A DNA stretch of 64,000 nucleotides from NCBI GenBank assembly GCA_047602755.1, contig JBLKOM010000001.1, positions 124,001 through 188,000 of the forward strand. The letters run 5' to 3'. A program made the position numbers and the translations under genes. Origin of the DNA: JACJVV01 sp047602755. GTDB taxonomy: Archaea > Nanobdellota > Nanobdellia > Woesearchaeales > JACJVV01. The first letter of the stretch is position 1; the number at the start of each line of letters is the position of its first letter. The notes below the pieces were generated by a model. The model was given only the letters and a program-made list of their open reading frames with translations. It did not search any database and was not told the origin of the DNA. Shown one piece after another: positions 33,271 to 43,313 of the stretch.

Positions 33271-34038
33271 ATGAAATTAACAATTATCGGTGTATCGCAT
33301 ATTTGGGCTATGTTTCCAGAAGTAAAAAAATTAATCGAAACCATTAATTTTGATCATAACACCAAAATATTTCTTGAACCAAAAATAGAAATAATCAAAA
33401 AACAAGAATTTTGTACAGAGAAGGCAATACAAAAATATTTTGACAATCTTTTGAATATTCCAAAAATAAAAAAATGCAAAAAAATAGCATTAAATCCAAG
33501 CATAATGCCATCACATAATAGTCAATATTTATATCAAAAATATGCAAGCCAACTTGCTGAAGAAGAATATATGACTGAAATAATTGCAAAATATGCGAAA
33601 AATAATGACATAATAATCATTGGTAATATACACGCAAAAAGAATAGCAAAACTATTAGAAGACAAATCTATACAAACTAATTATTATAATATTGCACCAA
33701 TAACACCAGATGATATCTTTGCTAATAATTGGAGAGATGCTATAGAACACCAAAAACAACAAATAATATCAATAACTTGGTTAAAAGAAATAAATGAAAA
33801 TATAAGAAAAAAAATGTTACTCCCAAAAAATATTTTAGTCCAAAAATCATGTTGGAACAACAAAACATTATTTAAAAGATATTTAGCACTTGCCAAAAGA
33901 CTCATGATAGAAATTAAACCATACTATGAATACTTTGATAATGAAACAATTATCAGAAGTAAACTATTGAAGAATGATTCTAAAGTATTATTACAACAAG
34001 CATTCCAAGAAGAAGAACATATTTTAGAAAGCTATTAA
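33271..34038 (+). CDS. Uncharacterised protein, possibly related to TraB/ChaN-type folds
   Basis: A 255-residue soluble protein. It begins KLTIIGVSHI and contains IFLEPK and NNDIIIIGNIHAKRIAKLL. A GxxH close to the start, a Glu after a hydrophobic strand and a GNxHxxxI motif recall TraB/PrgY and ChaN-like proteins, but the match is weak. The C-terminal 90 residues are helical and basic with no recognised motif. It has a strong promoter and no operon partner. I cannot assign a function. Confidence 0.6.
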   Translation: MKLTIIGVSHIWAMFPEVKKLIETINFDHNTKIFLEPKIEIIKKQEFCTEKAIQKYFDNLLNIPKIKKCKKIALNPSIMPSHNSQYLYQKYASQLAEEEYMTEIIAKYAKNNDIIIIGNIHAKRIAKLLEDKSIQTNYYNIAPITPDDIFANNWRDAIEHQKQQIISITWLKEINENIRKKMLLPKNILVQKSCWNNKTLFKRYLALAKRLMIEIKPYYEYFDNETIIRSKLLKNDSKVLLQQAFQEEEHILESY

Positions 34039-34085
34039 TTAAAAAATTATATCCCATGCATTTTTTTAAAGATTAAAAATATATT

Positions 34086-35384
34086 CTAATTTAGAAAATC
34101 ATTAATAGAATGTCTATCATTAATTTCTCCACTAATGTTAGTAAGCATTAATTTCTTAACATCTTGTGAGTCTTTTGCATGTGCAAGAACATACCCTAAC
34201 TTACAATAACTTGTTTCAAGAAGCATATCCCCAACAAATATACACCCAATATCAAGAGACAATTTACGTAAATTAGTATAAACATAAGGATTAACTCTTC
34301 CATAAACTGTTTGTGATGAAATAATTATATGAACTCCTTTTTTCTTAGCACGCTTGAGAGAATCGACCAAAGAAAATTTACCGTTAACAGCTACATGGCC
34401 TAAAGCAGTTGCACCAATTACCAATCCTTTATATCCTTGATCAACATAAAAATCAATAATCTTTGGATTTAATCCAGGATGCTGAAGAATTAAACCTACT
34501 TTTTCTTCATACTTTGCATCAAGAATACATTTTTTACCTGTAACATCAGATTTTTTTATATAATTTTCATTAACTATTTCTATTTTCCCAGACGGAAATA
34601 CCTTTGCTAATGCCTGCTCATTAATAGGTCTAAAAGCATCTCTTCGTGAAGTATGCATTTTACGAACTTTTGTACCTCTAATCAAAAGACAATAATCATC
34701 ATTAACAGTTCCATGCATACAAGTAGCTATAACAGCACCATCAAAAGATGAAGCAGAAATAATTGCACATTTCAAATTCATAAAAGCATCAGTACTTGCT
34801 CTATCTATACTTCTTTGAGATGCAGTAAAAATAACTGGCTTATTTAAATCTCTAAGAAAAAAAGAAACAGCACTTGTTATATAGTGCATAGTATCAGTAC
34901 CAACAGTTGCTACAATTCCATCAACATCATCACGTTTTATTTCTGTATGAATTGCAGTAGCTATCTTTTTCCATTCATCCCATGCAATATCTTCAGTCAT
35001 AACAGACATGACTTTTTTAGCTTCAATATTTGCAAAATCCATTAACGAGGGTTCCATTGCAACAAAATCCTCTGCAGTATAATCAGCATATACTCCTCCA
35101 GTAGTATAATCTATTTTACTAGAAATAGTACCACCAAAACTAAGAATTGAAATATTAGGTAATTTAGGATTTTTTTTTAATTTCTTAAAATTTGATTTTA
35201 TAACTTTATGTTTTTCAAGAACTTTCATAGAGCTAACTTCAGATTTCTTTAAACCAATATTATATCCATTGTCTAATTTAATAACTAATACATCATCATC
35301 CATCATAGAAGATCTAGGCATTAATATACCTACCATTAATTTATCTTTATACTTAAATTGAACTTTATCACCTGAATTAGCCAT
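34086..35384 (-). CDS. gatD: Glutamyl-tRNA(Gln) amidotransferase subunit D
   Basis: A 432-residue protein. Residues 1-75 are the small beta-barrel of GatD (SGDKVQFKYKDKLMVGILMP), followed by an L-asparaginase-type domain: LSFGGTISSKIDYTTGG (first Thr), ATVGTDTMHYITSAV (second Thr and Asp) and later DAFMNLKCA with the active Lys region. GatD releases ammonia from glutamine for GatE to amidate Glu-tRNA(Gln). The partner gatE lies separately at 46303. GatDE is exclusive to archaea. Confidence 0.93.
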   Translation of the reverse strand: MANSGDKVQFKYKDKLMVGILMPRSSMMDDDVLVIKLDNGYNIGLKKSEVSSMKVLEKHKVIKSNFKKLKKNPKLPNISILSFGGTISSKIDYTTGGVYADYTAEDFVAMEPSLMDFANIEAKKVMSVMTEDIAWDEWKKIATAIHTEIKRDDVDGIVATVGTDTMHYITSAVSFFLRDLNKPVIFTASQRSIDRASTDAFMNLKCAIISASSFDGAVIATCMHGTVNDDYCLLIRGTKVRKMHTSRRDAFRPINEQALAKVFPSGKIEIVNENYIKKSDVTGKKCILDAKYEEKVGLILQHPGLNPKIIDFYVDQGYKGLVIGATALGHVAVNGKFSLVDSLKRAKKKGVHIIISSQTVYGRVNPYVYTNLRKLSLDIGCIFVGDMLLETSYCKLGYVLAHAKDSQDVKKLMLTNISGEINDRHSINDFLN

Positions 35385-35629
35385 TATAAGAGAATTGTAA
35401 GAAACAATATATAAAAGTTATGTTAAAAAACACAAACAAATAATAAAATAATATATTGATAAAAACTAATTATTTGTAGAATATTTTTTATAACTAAATT
35501 ATTTAGAATAACATTTATTTATTATAATATGATAGTTAATTTTACAAGTAAAAAGATAAATTTACTTACTATAAAGTAATTACAAGTATAAAGATTTATA
35601 AAGAATAAACAATTAATATTAGCCTGAAT

Positions 35630-36232
35630 ATGGGCGAAACAACATATATTGTCATTGACGAAGATGAAAAAATAATTGTACCATCTGGGCACTATGGAAG
35701 TTTAGATGCATTTGTAGCCAGCTTAACAACTAACCCTACAACAATTACTGAATTCAACATAAACTATCAAAAACTTACAGGTGAACGATTTTTCTATGAT
35801 GGCAATAGACCTAAAGTGCCAGAGGACATATCATTACATACAATCAGAATAGTTTTAGGTATGCAAGGAGCAAGTGATAAAGAAGTATTGGCTCATTGGA
35901 AAAATTCAAGTTTATATGAAGAACCAAACTATCACTCATATAATCCTGATGAGAAAACTGATTTTGATATCCCAGAATTAAGTCAAACAATAATCAATGA
36001 ATGGAAAGAAAATGATCCTGATGCTGAAGAATTCGCAACAGCAAATGATTACAGGAGATTTTTATGTAATGATGGAATTGTTATTGCAGATTTAAGAAAG
36101 AAAGAAATAAGATACATCACAAGTGCAGGATTTAATATTCCAAGAAGTAGACCAACAGATGACGATAAAATACTTAGATTAAATGTAATTGAATACAAAT
36201 TACCTAATGAATGGAAGATAATAACCGAATAA
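35630..36232 (+). CDS. Hypothetical acidic protein (200 aa)
   Basis: A 200-residue soluble, acidic protein without signal or membrane segment and with no family I recognise. It begins ETTYIVIDEDEKIIVPSGH, which looks like two beta strands, has a middle Glu/Asp-rich helix, and ends LNVIEYKLPNEWKIITE. The codon usage matches neighbouring genes. A TATA box GATTTATAAAG lies about 36 bp ahead of the ATG. It stands alone, facing the gene at 36279. Function unknown. Confidence 0.6.
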   Translation: MGETTYIVIDEDEKIIVPSGHYGSLDAFVASLTTNPTTITEFNINYQKLTGERFFYDGNRPKVPEDISLHTIRIVLGMQGASDKEVLAHWKNSSLYEEPNYHSYNPDEKTDFDIPELSQTIINEWKENDPDAEEFATANDYRRFLCNDGIVIADLRKKEIRYITSAGFNIPRSRPTDDDKILRLNVIEYKLPNEWKIITE

Positions 36233-36278
36233 ATTTAAAACAGAATTTTTTCCTATACTAAAAGATATATCAAAACAA

Positions 36279-36899
36279 TCATATATTGATCATACTCTCA
36301 AATAAATCAAAAATATCTTGTAACAATTTATCCATTTCATCACGTTTAATATCCTTACGTATTCTTAATAAAACAGAAGCTGATTCATTATGTTTAATGT
36401 AACGATTTATTGTATCAGGAATTGCATTTGGTATTTTCTCTCCTAATACATAAAGATGAGCAACAATTAAAGGTAAAATTCTCGGAATAACACTATACAA
36501 AATACGTCTAATATCCCAAGACCATTTAGTATTCAATAATTCATTACGCAAATTAACCAAAATGCGATTAGCTTCATATTTAATTTGACGTTTTATTCTT
36601 GTAGTATCAATAGTTGCATCTTTAAAAATATCATTTCCATATAAAACAACTGAAGTTAATTTAATGTTAAGAAAATCAACGCCTATATTTTTTTTAGTAA
36701 CATTTTCTTTAGTAAGAACAAGTAAATTTTTTTGTTTTCGTATTCTTCTAATTAAAGGTCGAATCTTCAACAAATAATCAATATCCATTTCCTCTAATAC
36801 AACTAATATATTCCTTTTACCAAAACCATATTTAATGATTGAATGTATATGATCATTAAATACATCTTTCAATTTTTTTATATCTTCTATATCATGCAT
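36279..36899 (-). CDS. Hypothetical protein, possibly nucleotidyltransferase-like
   Basis: A 206-residue soluble protein. Segments such as LVVLEEMDIDYLLKIRPLIR, LVLTKEN, DFLNIKLTSVVLYGNDIF and RQIKYEANRILVNLRNELL recall a prokaryotic family annotated as nucleotidyltransferase-like, in which a small alpha/beta domain precedes a helical half. The GS-x-DxD catalytic motif is not clear, so activity is doubtful. It lies 32 bp after the Nif3-like gene and is read in the same direction. Confidence 0.5.
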   Translation of the reverse strand: MHDIEDIKKLKDVFNDHIHSIIKYGFGKRNILVVLEEMDIDYLLKIRPLIRRIRKQKNLLVLTKENVTKKNIGVDFLNIKLTSVVLYGNDIFKDATIDTTRIKRQIKYEANRILVNLRNELLNTKWSWDIRRILYSVIPRILPLIVAHLYVLGEKIPNAIPDTINRYIKHNESASVLLRIRKDIKRDEMDKLLQDIFDLFESMINI

Positions 36900-36931
36900 T
36901 TTTATCGAATTAAATTTTTTAAAACAAAAAA

Positions 36932-37672
36932 CTATAATTCAATCATTTCACATTGTATTTTAAACTTTTTGGTTATAGAATGAGATAACTTAATCATGCC
37001 CAATCTTTCAGTTTCATAATGACCAGCAATAATCATATTTACACCAAGATCTTTAGCGTCAACAATATCACCATATTTAGCATCACCTACAATCAAACAA
37101 TCAAAATGATTTGCTGTCTCTTCAACTGCAAAACTTCCAGTTCCTGAGACTATTGCAATACTACCAACCTCATTAGGACCGTTTTGAATAATCATACTAT
37201 CAGTTTTTAATTTTGAATCAATCATCTCCTTAAGACTTTCTAAACTAAGTTTTCTTCGTAAATTACCTGATATCCCAAAATAATTACCATCTATTTTACC
37301 AAATTTACTAATTCCATGCATCCCGATCTCATTTGCTATATTAACTCCATGTGAATATTTTTTATGAATATCTAAAGGTAAATGAGCAACATATACAGAG
37401 ATATTATTTTTAACTAATAATTTTATTTTTCGTGATAATAAGCCAGTAATAATTTTAGGAGGTTGCCAAATTAAAGCATGATGAGCAATTATCATATTAC
37501 ATTCTTGTTCAATTGCTTTTTTTATTGTCTTAAGAGAAACATCAACTGCAACCCCAATTTTTTTAACTTCTTTAGAACCCTGAAACTGAAGTCCATTACA
37601 ACATTTATCAGCAACACTATTAATCTCTATTTCTTTATCCAAATAATCAACAATTTCTTGAAGCTCAACCAT
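36932..37672 (-). CDS. Nif3-like dinuclear metal protein
   Basis: A 246-residue protein of the Nif3/YbgI family, sometimes named GTP cyclohydrolase I type 2. Visible metal ligands are in MIIAHHALIW (His-His), HLPLDIHKKYSHGVN and the C-terminal AGHYETERLG. CNGLQFQG near residue 25 is also a family hallmark. The members form hexameric toroids with two metal ions per chain, but the reaction is unsettled. The length is that of the single-domain form. It precedes the gene at 36279. Confidence 0.9.
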   Translation of the reverse strand: MVELQEIVDYLDKEIEINSVADKCCNGLQFQGSKEVKKIGVAVDVSLKTIKKAIEQECNMIIAHHALIWQPPKIITGLLSRKIKLLVKNNISVYVAHLPLDIHKKYSHGVNIANEIGMHGISKFGKIDGNYFGISGNLRRKLSLESLKEMIDSKLKTDSMIIQNGPNEVGSIAIVSGTGSFAVEETANHFDCLIVGDAKYGDIVDAKDLGVNMIIAGHYETERLGMIKLSHSITKKFKIQCEMIEL

Positions 37673-37782
37673 TATATGTGATTAATAACTATAGCATTTT
37701 TATTATTTACTATATTTTATAATAAAACTTAGTATTCATAAATACAACTAATACTAAAACTAAATATTATGATAGAATTAAT

Positions 37783-40089
37783 TTATCCAAAATAATTTGG
37801 TTTTTCTTCAATCATTTGTCGTCCAGCAGCTGATGTAAAATTCTCTTTAAGTTGCTCATAACCTTCTTTAATTTGTTGAGTAACAGATGGTCGTACTTTC
37901 TTAATTGCAGCTTCAAAATATTTCTTAGAAATTTCTTTTACATTCAAATCCTCTCTAAGTGCAAGCATCGCTGCTTCCCTACATATACTTTCAATATCTG
38001 CACCAACATATCCTTCTGTTTTTGCAGCTAATTCTTTTAAATCAACATTCTTAAGTGGCATATTCTTAGTATGAACTTTAAATATTTCAAGTCTACCTTG
38101 CTCATCAGGAGCACCTAAAAGAACAATTCTATCAATTCTTCCTGGTCGAAGTAATGCTGTATCTAATCTATCTGGCCTATTAGTTGCAGCAATAACAACT
38201 ACATCACTCATTTGTTCAAGACCATCCATCTCTGTTAGTAATTGATTAACAACACTATCATGAACTTGTGAACCCCCATTATCACTCATAGCACCTCGTG
38301 CAGGAACTAAGCTATCAACTTCATCAAAAAATACAATACAAGGACTTGCTTGTCTTGCTTTCTTAAATACTTCACGAACAGCTTTCTCACTTTCTCCTAC
38401 CCACTTAACTAGTAATTCAGGACCTTTAACAGATATAAAATTTGCTTCACTCTCTTTAGCTACAGCTCTTGCAAGAAGAGTCTTACCTGTACCTGGAGGC
38501 CCATAAAGTAAGATTCCCTTAGGTGGTTTTATACCTAATTTCAAAAATGAATCAGGATGTTTTAGAGGCCATTCAACAGCTTCTTTAACTTCTTGTTTAA
38601 CATCTTCCAAGCCACCTACTGCTTCCCAACCAATACTTGGTTTTTCAATTAAAACTTCACGAAGTGTAGAAGGTCTTACAACTTTTAATGCATCTATAAA
38701 ATCCTCACGTAGAATACGCAATTTTTCAAGATCAGCCTTTGAAATAGTTATTTCTTTTTCATCTTTTTTTATACTTTGCAAATCAGGAAATGCTTTTCTA
38801 AGACGAACCATTGCAGCTTCTTTTGCTAATGAAGCTAAATCAGCACCAACAAAACCATGTGTAACACTGGATATTTCATCAAGAAGAACACTCTTATCAA
38901 GTGGCATATTTCTTGTATGAATCTTTAAAATATTAAGACGACCTTCTTTGTTAGGAACTGCAATTTCTATTTCTCTATCAAATCTTCCAGGACGTCGTAG
39001 TGCAGGATCTAATGCATTAGGAATATTTGTAGCTGCAATTACTACAACTTTCCCACGTGACTTCAACCCATCCATTATACTAAGTAATTGAGCAACAACA
39101 CGTTTCTCAACATCGCCGTGAGTTTCCTCACGTTTAGAAGCAATTGCATCTATTTCGTCAATAAAAATAATACTTGGTGCATTTTTTTCTGCATCCTCAA
39201 AAATTTTTCTTAAATTAGCCTCACTTTGTCCATAAAACTTAGACATTATTTCAGGGCCATTAATAACATGAAAATTACTATTTGTTTCGCTTGCAACTGC
39301 CTTAGCAAGTAAAGTTTTTCCTGTCCCTGGAGGACCATGAAGTAATACTCCCTTTGGAGGATCAATTCCAAGTCTTTCAAATAATTCAGGATATTTTAAT
39401 GGTAATTCAATCATTTCTCTAACTTTTTTTATTTCTTCTTCAAGTCCACCAACATCTTCATAAGATAAATCAGGAATTTCTTCTTCATCTTTAACTTCAA
39501 CAGCTTCAGGATTAAAAACAACTTCAGTGCTTTCTGTAATTATTACTCCACCTTTTGGAACAACATCAACTACTACAAGTTTTAAATCACCAAAACCAAA
39601 ACCAGCCATACTTTCATCAAGCATTGAGAATACATCTTCAAAAAAAGGAGAATGTGACATTGCACTTTTTCTAGACCTAGTTCCACCAAGGCTAATTATA
39701 TCACCTTTCAAAACTGCTCTTCCAAGAAGACCATGTTTAAAAATATAAGGGGAAGCTCGAATAATTATTTCTTTTCTTGCAGGTGCTATTATTACTTTTT
39801 TTGCTTCTTTTACATCTACAGCCTTATCAACTTTAACTATTTCACCAATACCTGTTTTAGCGTTTCTACGTATAAGGCCATCCATACGAATTATGTTTAA
39901 ACCAATATCACCAGGATATGCTCTATCAACAATACCTAAAGATTTTCTTTGACCTTCAATATTAACAATATCTCCAGACTTAACATCAATTTCTTTCATG
40001 TACTTAGAATCAATTCTAACTATTCCTTTATTTACATCATCTTGTACTGCTTCGGCAACTTTAAGTGTAACAGGTTGTTTTTCTACCAT
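37783..40089 (-). CDS. cdc48: CDC48/VCP-type AAA ATPase
   Basis: A 768-residue double AAA ATPase. The N-terminal substrate/cofactor domain covers about residues 1-200 (double-psi barrel start TLKVAEAVQDDVNKGIVRID). D1 follows with GPPGTGKT, IIFIDEIDAI and RRPGRFDREI; D2 has GPPGTGKT, IVFFDEVDSL and LRPGRIDRIV. As archaeal CDC48/VAT it unfolds proteins using ATP, feeding the proteasome. The length is normal. It is transcribed alone, with GATG-rich sequence but no clear ribosome site before the ATG. Confidence 0.97.
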   Translation of the reverse strand: MVEKQPVTLKVAEAVQDDVNKGIVRIDSKYMKEIDVKSGDIVNIEGQRKSLGIVDRAYPGDIGLNIIRMDGLIRRNAKTGIGEIVKVDKAVDVKEAKKVIIAPARKEIIIRASPYIFKHGLLGRAVLKGDIISLGGTRSRKSAMSHSPFFEDVFSMLDESMAGFGFGDLKLVVVDVVPKGGVIITESTEVVFNPEAVEVKDEEEIPDLSYEDVGGLEEEIKKVREMIELPLKYPELFERLGIDPPKGVLLHGPPGTGKTLLAKAVASETNSNFHVINGPEIMSKFYGQSEANLRKIFEDAEKNAPSIIFIDEIDAIASKREETHGDVEKRVVAQLLSIMDGLKSRGKVVVIAATNIPNALDPALRRPGRFDREIEIAVPNKEGRLNILKIHTRNMPLDKSVLLDEISSVTHGFVGADLASLAKEAAMVRLRKAFPDLQSIKKDEKEITISKADLEKLRILREDFIDALKVVRPSTLREVLIEKPSIGWEAVGGLEDVKQEVKEAVEWPLKHPDSFLKLGIKPPKGILLYGPPGTGKTLLARAVAKESEANFISVKGPELLVKWVGESEKAVREVFKKARQASPCIVFFDEVDSLVPARGAMSDNGGSQVHDSVVNQLLTEMDGLEQMSDVVVIAATNRPDRLDTALLRPGRIDRIVLLGAPDEQGRLEIFKVHTKNMPLKNVDLKELAAKTEGYVGADIESICREAAMLALREDLNVKEISKKYFEAAIKKVRPSVTQQIKEGYEQLKENFTSAAGRQMIEEKPNYFG

Positions 40090-40134
40090 TGTGATTAAAA
40101 GACATATCAGCTAAAATCAAACATTAAAACTTAA

Positions 40135-40551
40135 TTATTCTTTTTTATTAGTTTGTATCTTAGGCAATGGAATTGGAGCAGGTAATAAAATATCCTTACT
40201 CATAATTAAAGCTTGAATAGTTGATTTATTCAAAATATGTGTCATAACTTGATGAGTTAATTCTTTATCAAGAGTTTTATTCTTTTTCCATTGAGCCAAA
40301 CTATCATTTATCTTTGCTTGGTCCTCAACTATTAAAACCTCTCCATTTAAACTAATTTTACCAATTTTAGGTTCATAATCGCATATATAATTAAACTCAA
40401 CTCTTAATCCTTTATTATCTTTAGAACCTAAATTAACATCTATTTCTTTAACATCACTAAGCATAATATTGTTATTTATGTTTACTTTACCTGTTACAGG
40501 TGCTAATTTTTCAGCTGAAATTTTTATAAAATTAAATCCTACAATTGTCAT
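40135..40551 (-). CDS. Conserved small protein, possibly SecB-like
   Basis: A 138-residue protein from the ATG at 40551, which follows the ribosome site GGAGGGAT; a longer frame upstream would add a hydrophobic segment with no such site. It begins TIVGFNFIKISAEKLAPVTG, continues with alternating strands (VNINNNIMLSDV, LRVEFNYICDYEP) and a GEVLIVED strand, and ends in helices and a PAPIPLPKIQ tail. This strand-then-helix order is like SecB chaperones, and a SecB homologue is known in a methanogen. The similarity is by eye only. It lies 45 bp upstream of cdc48 in the same direction. Confidence 0.6.
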   Translation of the reverse strand: MTIVGFNFIKISAEKLAPVTGKVNINNNIMLSDVKEIDVNLGSKDNKGLRVEFNYICDYEPKIGKISLNGEVLIVEDQAKINDSLAQWKKNKTLDKELTHQVMTHILNKSTIQALIMSKDILLPAPIPLPKIQTNKKE

Positions 40552-40910
40552 GATTATCCCTCCAAAATGATAATAATATGGTGATATTAGTCTTGTTTTA
40601 TAAAGATTATGGATACAAAAACAAATAATAAATATAATTAAATCTAACAAATAAAATAACTAAATAAATTAATAAACAAAATAATTATTATCCATATATA
40701 AATACCTTAATTTGCTAATACAATTTATGATTCCTATTAAGAAATATTCTAAAATATAATACGATAAAAATCAAATATAGTAAATGACATTATTTATTTG
40801 TAAAGATTATTGTAATTTATTATTTAGATTAGGACATGATTTACAAAATATTAATTTCACAATCAAATATTTCAAAATTTATTTAAACTTACTACAATAT
40901 ACCTTTAGAT
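40552..40910. other. AT-rich intergenic region between divergent genes
   Basis: About 360 bp with no coding frame of note. It holds the leftward promoter and ribosome site of the SecB-like gene at its left end and the rightward tatD promoter at its right end (40873-40889). The middle is poly-A/T with a few short inverted repeats and no RNA-like GC-rich segment. Confidence 0.6.
40873..40889 (+). promoter_or_regulatory. TATA box of the TatD-family gene
   Basis: CAAAATTTATTTAAACT is centred about 29 bp before the ATG at 40911, consistent with leaderless transcription. Confidence 0.5.
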
Positions 40911-41711
40911 ATGATAATTGATGTACATATACATTTAGACCATGAACTATATAAAAACGATATAGATAATGTTATTAAAAAAGCAGAAAAAGCTGGTGTT
41001 GTTAAGATCATCTCAGCAGGGTTAGACAAAAATAGTTCTAAAGAATGCATTAAAATTTCAAAAAAATATAGCATTGTAGAAGCTGCAGCGGGGATATACC
41101 CTCCTGATGCCCTTTTTAATGAAGGATTCTATACAGAAAAAAAAGAATATATATACGACACACTTAATGAAGATATTGAATTTATTAAAAATAATTCTAA
41201 ATCCATAATAGCAATAGGAGAATGTGGACTAGATTTACATTCTGGAAAAGATATAGAATTCCAAAAAAATGTGTTTAGAGAAATGATAAAATTATCAATA
41301 GAACTTGATAAGCCAATAGTAATACATTCAAGAAAAGCAGAACAGGAAGTGTTAGATGTATTAAAAGAATTTAAAGAATTAAAACCTGAAAAAGTAATAA
41401 TGCATTGTTTTTCAGGGAAAAAAAAACTAATTGATGAATGCATTCAAAGAAAATATAATTTTTCTATTCCAACAAATATTGTAAGAGCAGAAAATTTTAA
41501 AGAATTAGTTAAAAAAGCCCCTATAAAAACACTATTGACAGAAACAGATGGACCATATCTATCTCCATATAAAAATCAAGACAAAAGTTTTAATAGAAAT
41601 GAACCTTCGTATATTATAGAAACAATCAAACAAATATCTGAAATAAAAAAAATAACTATTGAAGATTGCAAAAATCAAATATTTCTAAATTATCAAAAAA
41701 TTTTTTCATAA
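40911..41711 (+). CDS. tatD: TatD-family metal-dependent hydrolase
   Basis: A 266-residue TIM-barrel amidohydrolase. Metal ligands appear in order: VHIHLDH, AIGECGLDLH, VIHSRKAE, IMHCFSG and TETDGPYLSP. TatD proteins are 3'-5' exonucleases acting on DNA or RNA, or D-aminoacyl deacylase-like; the archaeal role is not settled. The length is typical. Its 3' end overlaps the convergent gene at 41693 by 19 bp. Confidence 0.93.
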   Translation: MIIDVHIHLDHELYKNDIDNVIKKAEKAGVVKIISAGLDKNSSKECIKISKKYSIVEAAAGIYPPDALFNEGFYTEKKEYIYDTLNEDIEFIKNNSKSIIAIGECGLDLHSGKDIEFQKNVFREMIKLSIELDKPIVIHSRKAEQEVLDVLKEFKELKPEKVIMHCFSGKKKLIDECIQRKYNFSIPTNIVRAENFKELVKKAPIKTLLTETDGPYLSPYKNQDKSFNRNEPSYIIETIKQISEIKKITIEDCKNQIFLNYQKIFS

Positions 41712-42385
41712 TCATCACTTGGATTCTTTAAAACATCGTCTACTAGATTACTATCCCACCCATTATCTATAAGAGCATTTCTAATAACATCTTCTGTGTA
41801 TCCAGTATTATATGATTCTCTAATATAATCTTCTAACTTAGTTCGCAAAGATTCTTGAATTTCTCGATTTTGAAAAGAAAAATGAGATGAAACTACAAAA
41901 ACTGTTAATATAGCCAAAAAAATTGAAGGAATAATAACAAATATTAAGTTTTGAGTACTTGAATCATCATAAATCAATAAATTATCAGTTAATAACAAAT
42001 TATTATTATTATTATCATTACCATCGAGATCAACTAAATTATCATGCATACCTTGGTTAATTATTTCTCGACTCATTTCTTGATTTATTTCCTGATTTAT
42101 TTCTTGAGATAAGTTATTAGCATTATTATTATCATCAATAGTAAGAATTCTTCTAAAATTTGGAGGATTTGAAGCTTGTCTTTGTACTGAACTATCATTA
42201 TCAGAAATAACATTCCCAGTTATTAATGAACCTGAAAAAGAAAAATTTGAATTAAAACTAAATAAATTATTAAGAAAATTAGAACTTGGCATTACAACAG
42301 AAAAAATTAACAATAACCCAATAAATAATACAAAAAACTCATTAGGCAATATTTCCAATTTCAGATTGTTTTTTTTCTGGAACAT
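41693..42385 (-). CDS. Two-helix membrane protein with TGNVI motif and C-terminal 'GW' helical tail
   Basis: A 230-residue protein from the ATG at 42385; a TTG 27 bp upstream is less likely. One membrane segment lies at about 16-33, followed by an Asn/Asp-rich external region with LITGNVI at 54-60. A second membrane segment (LIFVIIPSIFLAILTVFVVS, about 144-163) leads to a cytoplasmic tail with YIRESYNTGYTEDVIRNAL and DNGWDSNLVDDVL. The same tail pattern ends the protein at 59804. It follows a small winged-helix gene by 34 bp. Function unknown. Confidence 0.72.
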   Translation of the reverse strand: MFQKKNNLKLEILPNEFFVLFIGLLLIFSVVMPSSNFLNNLFSFNSNFSFSGSLITGNVISDNDSSVQRQASNPPNFRRILTIDDNNNANNLSQEINQEINQEMSREIINQGMHDNLVDLDGNDNNNNNLLLTDNLLIYDDSSTQNLIFVIIPSIFLAILTVFVVSSHFSFQNREIQESLRTKLEDYIRESYNTGYTEDVIRNALIDNGWDSNLVDDVLKNPSDDYEKIF

Positions 42386-42419
42386 TTTTGACTTATTCTC
42401 TTTAAATAACAAATATCAT

Positions 42420-42611
42420 TTATTTTATCCAATAATGTAGTTTAGCCATTCCAACATTCCTAATTCTTACTTTATTAGCACCTTTTAATTCAGCTAAAGC
42501 AATAGCTACAGTATTTCTTGATATCTTCAAAGCAGATGATATCTCCATTATTGTAAGTCCATCTGTATTTTTTTTCAAAATTTCAATGACTTTTTCTAGT
42601 TTTTTTCCCAT
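42420..42611 (-). CDS. Small winged-helix DNA-binding protein (63 aa)
   Basis: A 63-residue protein that is a single winged-helix unit: EKVIEILKKNTDGLTIMEIS, SALKISRNTVAIALAELKG, and a wing NKVRIRNVGMAKLHYW. It resembles the HTH portion of MarR/TrmB-type regulators without an effector domain. It lies upstream of and in the same direction as the membrane protein ending at 41693, probably as its operon partner or regulator. The gene at 59620-60700 shows a parallel arrangement with an AbrB protein. Confidence 0.78.
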   Translation of the reverse strand: MGKKLEKVIEILKKNTDGLTIMEISSALKISRNTVAIALAELKGANKVRIRNVGMAKLHYWIK

Positions 42612-42816
42612 ATTCTTAAAAAATAAAATAATTAAGCAATAATGCTCAGTAATAATAATAAATATTAATGTAATTTAATAATAAATATCATCACTGCATT
42701 TATAATATATTAAGCTTTCGGTTAGATAGTACAAATAAACCACAAAAATAACAAATATTCTTAAAATTATTATATATATAGAAAAATATTTATTCTAATA
42801 GTACTACATATCAAAT

Positions 42817-43242
42817 ATGAAGATAGAAATTGATACAAAAAACGATTCTAAAGAAGAAATTAAACATGCAATTAAAATATTAATGGCTACAATAGGTGAA
42901 GAAAAAGAAATTTTTTCAAATACAGAACCTAAAAGTTTTTTCAGTAATAATAACGATAATAACAATACTAAAGATAAAGATGATTACATTAACCTATTTG
43001 CATCAAATGAAGAAATCCACGAAAAAAGTAATTATAATAATTCTGATAATAATACTAATCCATTAGCAAATTTTTTTGGAAGCAGCGAGAGTAATAATAA
43101 TTTAAATCAAAATATAGAAAACAAGAGTCAAACTGAAAATAATGAAGAAGATCAATTAAGCTTTTTTAAAGAGTATGATGATGATGATAACGATAATAGC
43201 GTTGAAAGCAATGAAAAAAAGCCAAAAATTCAATTCTATTAA
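42817..43242 (+). CDS. Asn/Asp-rich, mostly disordered protein
   Basis: A 141-residue protein. The first 30 residues, KIEIDTKNDSKEEIKHAIKI and LMATIGEE, are an ordered beta-alpha segment. The rest is low-complexity Asn, Asp, Glu and Ser, ending KPKIQFY. No family is recognised; the ordered N-terminus suggests a protein-binding module with a long acidic tail. Asn-rich sequence in an AT-rich genome is easily produced by AAT runs, so the tail may be of little consequence. The start has an ATAT-rich promoter about 30 bp ahead. It is followed by archease. Confidence 0.6.
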   Translation: MKIEIDTKNDSKEEIKHAIKILMATIGEEKEIFSNTEPKSFFSNNNDNNNTKDKDDYINLFASNEEIHEKSNYNNSDNNTNPLANFFGSSESNNNLNQNIENKSQTENNEEDQLSFFKEYDDDDNDNSVESNEKKPKIQFY

Positions 43243-43313
43243 AATTAAATAAATTATAAACGCTTAGAAAGATATTAAACATAAAAACTATAACAAAATA
43301 CAATTAATCAAAA

